From GCA-2708415 sp964351905 (GTDB taxonomy: Bacteria > Pseudomonadota > Alphaproteobacteria > Micavibrionales > Micavibrionaceae), in contig CAYGPG010000012.1 of NCBI GenBank assembly GCA_964351905.1, positions 1 to 53,286 on the forward strand: a DNA stretch of 53,286 nt. The letters are read 5' to 3'. Each line of letters starts with the position of its first letter. Position 1 is the stretch's first letter. Made by a program: the position numbers and the translations under genes. Below, piece by piece: positions 50,617 to 53,286 of this stretch. The notes under the pieces are model-generated. The model was not told the origin of the DNA. It was given only the letters and a program-made list of their open reading frames with translations, and did not search any database.

Positions 50617-52980
50617 TTAAGCACTCTTTTTCATGTTATCAGAATTTTGAACAATATCATTGAGCGGAAGTGAAAGCGCAACAGTCGCGCCGCCCAAATC
50701 TTTCCATTCCTCAATATCTTTAATTTTAGCCTTCGCCCCAATCAAAAGCTTCCCGCTGTGATCTTGCATAATTTTCTTCACAATAGCCAAACCTAATCCC
50801 GTCCCTTTTTCACGATGGGTCACATACGGATCACTTAATCGTGCAGGATCTTCATTTTCTGGCAGTCCTAAACCATTATCACTTAGAACAACCATAACGT
50901 CTTCTTGGCCTTCTTTGTTCACAATTTTGTGCAGGAGAATATTAATCTGCCCTTTAAAACCGTCTTCAGTTTTACTTTTTGTCTTAATCGACTCGACTGC
51001 ATTTTGTAAAAGATTTGTGAGGGCTTGGCGAATTTGTTGGATATCGCACGGCACTTCAATTTTACGCTCTCCAACTAAATTACCTTTGATTTCAAACTTA
51101 ATCTTCGGATGCGCGGCCTTTTGAAACGTTATCAAATCTTGCAACTCCGCAATAATTTTTACGGGCTTCATGACAGATTCAGGCATCCGCGCAAAATCAG
51201 AAAATTCATTCACCATACGCCCAATATCTTCAACGTGCTTGATGATAGTATTGGTACAAATTTCAAATGTTTCCTTATCGCTTTGAACCTCATCCAAATA
51301 TTTACGCTTTAACCGCTCGGCAGAAAGTTGAATAGGCGTTAAGGGGTTTTTGATCTCATGCGCAATACGGCGTGCCACATCCGCCCATGCCGCTTTACGT
51401 TGAGCAGATTGCAGCTCTGTAATATCATCAAACGTCAAAACCGCGCCCTGCTCACTCTCGCCAATAAGCTCAATCGCAATACGCACGGTCAGCGTTAATT
51501 TGTTGCCATCCGCACCAATAAAAGGCACTTCCGCCTGCTGAATTTTCGTTGGTTTCTCATGAGCCTCATGCAATAACGGCGTAATATCTTTGACAATATC
51601 CTTGATGTCTTTTCCAATAAGGTCTTGCTGATCTTGTTCAAACATGTCACACGCCGCACTATTGGCCAACGTCACCCTACCTTCAGAATCAACCCCCACA
51701 ACTCCCGCACTCACGCCTGCCAAAACAGTTTCCGTCAAACGACGACGATGATCCAGCTGCCTGTTGGCAGAAATAAGCTCATCACGCTGTTGCTGTAACT
51801 GGCTTGTCATACGGTTAAAAGATTGCGCCACATAATCAAATTCTTCAATTTGTTCTTGAATGGGAACCCGCGCGGTCAGATCCCCTGCCCGCACCCTGTC
51901 TGATACAGAAATCAACGATGATATTGGAATAACCAATTGCCGCGCCAACACAATCCCGACCCACATCGCCGCCAATAAAAGCAAAAGCGCAACAACAACA
52001 AAAATCATCGTTACTGTGACTTGCAAGCTGGAATAGCGCGATTCCAATTGTGTATACCTATCCGCCGCCGTCTTTGTTGCTTCTAAGCTCGATAAAACCG
52101 TAGGGTCAACACGCCGCCCAACGAACAAAAAGTTATTATTCCCGCTGTTAAGACGTACCAAAGCCCTTAAGCGATCATCTTCATCACTATTAAGAACAAC
52201 AACTTCGCCACCTTCGGCCTGATCAAGTAAATAATCAGGCACATTTTCAAAGGTCAGCGTAAAAGTCAGACTAGATCGCGAAATAATCTTCCCGTTTTCA
52301 TCAAAAATCATCGCTTCAGAGAGATTTCGAAGCAAAGATTGCGTATCAAGCACGCGATCATAAGCAGATTTAGGGTCCATCATCATTGATGCCTGACGAT
52401 CAATATCATTCGCCATCGCCAGAATATCGGCCTTAATCACCTGCTGATGCTCTTTTAAGTAAGACTCTGCCACTGCTTGGGATTCATAAACCGCCGTTTT
52501 CACATTTTCACTAAACCAAGTCTGCACCCCAAAATGAAAGAAAAACGCCGAGAATACCGTCATAATAATCGCGGGCACCGCCGCCATCACACTAAAAATA
52601 AGCACAAGGCGCACATGCAAACGTGATCCCGCAATATTACGACGTCGTCCACTCCAAATACTCACAACGCGCCGCCCAATAAGCGTTGCCAGTAACAAAA
52701 GGATAATCAAATCAAGGTTGAGCAACCAAATCACCGTATTTGGGTCATCCCCAAATGGTGGTGTTTTGGTTAGAGCCGCATAGGTCGCAAAACCGCTCAA
52801 AACCGCCATCGCAATTAAAAGGAAGGAAATGCGCGTTGCCCAGCTTTTGCTTGAAAAACGACGACGAAACCCACTTATCTGGTTTTTGGGGCCTAAAAAA
52901 GCATCAATAAACCCGCGCCAAAACGCATGTTTTCTAGCTTTTGATTGTTCTTGATCTGAAGTATCTGCGACCTTATCCAT
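50617..52980 (-). CDS. ntrY: membrane sensor histidine kinase NtrY
   Basis: Sensor of nitrogen or redox state in Alphaproteobacteria. The 787-residue protein has about four membrane helices (50-70, 85-105, 125-150 and 330-355) enclosing a 180-residue extracytoplasmic part, then HAMP, a PAS domain (TVLAGVSAGVVGVDSEGRVT), the phosphoacceptor helix RIAHEIKNPLTPIQLSAERL and the ATPase domain (N box LTNLLQNAVESI, G1 SDNGLGLP, G2 GTGLGLAIVKKI). The ATG at 52980 is used; a TTG lies one codon upstream. ntrBC and dusB, which frequently precede ntrY, are not adjacent here. Confidence 0.95.
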   Translation of the reverse strand: MDKVADTSDQEQSKARKHAFWRGFIDAFLGPKNQISGFRRRFSSKSWATRISFLLIAMAVLSGFATYAALTKTPPFGDDPNTVIWLLNLDLIILLLLATLIGRRVVSIWSGRRRNIAGSRLHVRLVLIFSVMAAVPAIIMTVFSAFFFHFGVQTWFSENVKTAVYESQAVAESYLKEHQQVIKADILAMANDIDRQASMMMDPKSAYDRVLDTQSLLRNLSEAMIFDENGKIISRSSLTFTLTFENVPDYLLDQAEGGEVVVLNSDEDDRLRALVRLNSGNNNFLFVGRRVDPTVLSSLEATKTAADRYTQLESRYSSLQVTVTMIFVVVALLLLLAAMWVGIVLARQLVIPISSLISVSDRVRAGDLTARVPIQEQIEEFDYVAQSFNRMTSQLQQQRDELISANRQLDHRRRLTETVLAGVSAGVVGVDSEGRVTLANSAACDMFEQDQQDLIGKDIKDIVKDITPLLHEAHEKPTKIQQAEVPFIGADGNKLTLTVRIAIELIGESEQGAVLTFDDITELQSAQRKAAWADVARRIAHEIKNPLTPIQLSAERLKRKYLDEVQSDKETFEICTNTIIKHVEDIGRMVNEFSDFARMPESVMKPVKIIAELQDLITFQKAAHPKIKFEIKGNLVGERKIEVPCDIQQIRQALTNLLQNAVESIKTKSKTEDGFKGQINILLHKIVNKEGQEDVMVVLSDNGLGLPENEDPARLSDPYVTHREKGTGLGLAIVKKIMQDHSGKLLIGAKAKIKDIEEWKDLGGATVALSLPLNDIVQNSDNMKKSA

Positions 52981-53037
52981 CAAATACGCACTTCTTTTAC
53001 ACTCTCTTGTAAACTTTTTGGGCTTTCAAAGTCTTGA

Positions 53038-53078
53038 TTGACCTGAAATAATAATAAGACTATTAACAATTTAACCAT
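53038..53078 (+). promoter_or_regulatory. candidate ispD promoter with a CtrA-like half-site
   Basis: On the plus strand TTGACC (53038-53043), a 17-base spacer and TATTAA (53061-53066) form a plausible promoter. TTAACCAT, the half-site known for CtrA in Caulobacter, is at 53071-53078 near the start site, preceded by another TTAA at 53063. No ctrA gene is in view, so this is only suggestive. Confidence 0.4.
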
Positions 53079-53115
53079 AAAACGCAAGCAAACTGCGACT
53101 TAACAAGACATTATA

Positions 53116-53286
53116 ATGCCCCAAACCACAGACAATCATTGCCCTAATTTCTATCTCATCATGATGGCTGCGGGTACAGGCACCCGTTTTCAGGGCGATG
53201 TTCCCAAACAATATCAAAAAATAAACGGCGTTGAAATATTACGTCACAGCACCAATAAGTTTATTAAAAACAATAATTTAAAAGAT
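53116..53286 (+). CDS. ispD: 2-C-methyl-D-erythritol 4-phosphate cytidylyltransferase, 3' end cut by window edge
   Basis: Third enzyme of the MEP isoprenoid pathway, or the N-terminal part of a fused IspDF as is common in this class. Only 57 codons are visible, but the nucleotidyltransferase signature AAGTGTRFQGDVPKQYQKIN is diagnostic. It is divergent from ntrY. Whether an ispF domain is fused cannot be seen. Confidence 0.88.
   Translation, partial: MPQTTDNHCPNFYLIMMAAGTGTRFQGDVPKQYQKINGVEILRHSTNKFIKNNNLKD

Noticed and set aside
1..53286. CRISPR array, prophage, insertion sequence or restriction locus
   Set aside because: No regularly spaced direct repeats, no integrase or transposase and no phage structural genes were seen; CcrM has no restriction partner beside it.

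Overview
The window is a piece of an alphaproteobacterial chromosome, AT-rich by eye, most likely from a metagenome assembly because it carries a run of ten Ns (21901-21910) inside a ribosomal protein gene. The class assignment rests on paired b and b' ATP synthase subunits with F0 genes apart from F1, a CcrM-type GANTC methyltransferase, NtrY/NtrX, a DUF721/DciA gene next to mutY, and the gene orders phoH-ybeY-corC-lnt-xre-metK-trmB and ntrYX-trkA-dat-hfq-hflX. I cannot fix the genus. Almost everything is core housekeeping. I see no prophage, insertion sequence, CRISPR array or plasmid function.

Layout. 1-1.9 kb: nadD (cut by the edge) and proA. 2-8.9 kb: a leftward dsbA-smc-atpI-atpB-atpE-atpF'-atpF cluster. 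9-11.7 kb: an OmpA-like protein, suhB, efp and dciA, divergent from mutY. 12.8-19 kb: an exported unknown, folB, ccrM, rnhB, pepN. 19-22.5 kb: nudix, proB, obgE, rpmA, rplU. 22.6-23.7 kb: an exported leucine-rich-repeat protein and tRNA-Ser. 23.9-28.8 kb: a rightward cell-wall and replication operon (mltB, rlpA, D,D-carboxypeptidase, tmk, holB). 28.8-37.5 kb: leftward miaB, phoH, ybeY, corC, lnt, xre, metK, trmB. 37.6-40.6 kb: metG, a tiny membrane protein, an EamA half-transporter, tatD. 41-44.5 kb: an exported unknown, dps, mazG, an unknown, an IMPase-family gene. 44.5-53 kb: leftward ntrY-ntrX-trkA-dat-HAD-hfq-hflX. The right edge cuts ispD.

Two gene sets usually contiguous in this class are split. 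proB and proA lie about 18 kb apart with the ccrM/smc/atp block between them. holB and metG are separated by the reversed trmB-to-miaB block.

The most interesting structure is not a gene. Seven short elements share one build: a 3-bp end (GTC/GAC or CAC/GTG), a hairpin bounded by AT...AT, a linker, a second AT...AT hairpin, and the matching 3-bp end. Arm sequences differ from copy to copy while the joints stay constant. One copy is nested inside another and one is translated in frame inside CcrM. An unrelated palindrome is translated in frame inside RNase HII. Second, the 161 bp before ccrM hold six GANTC sites (CcrM's own target) within 80 bp, three of them in or overlapping a candidate promoter, which suggests methylation-sensed autoregulation. 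Third, phoH appears to begin at an ATA codon with a good ribosome binding site and a near-perfect promoter. Operator, promoter and terminator calls are by eye.
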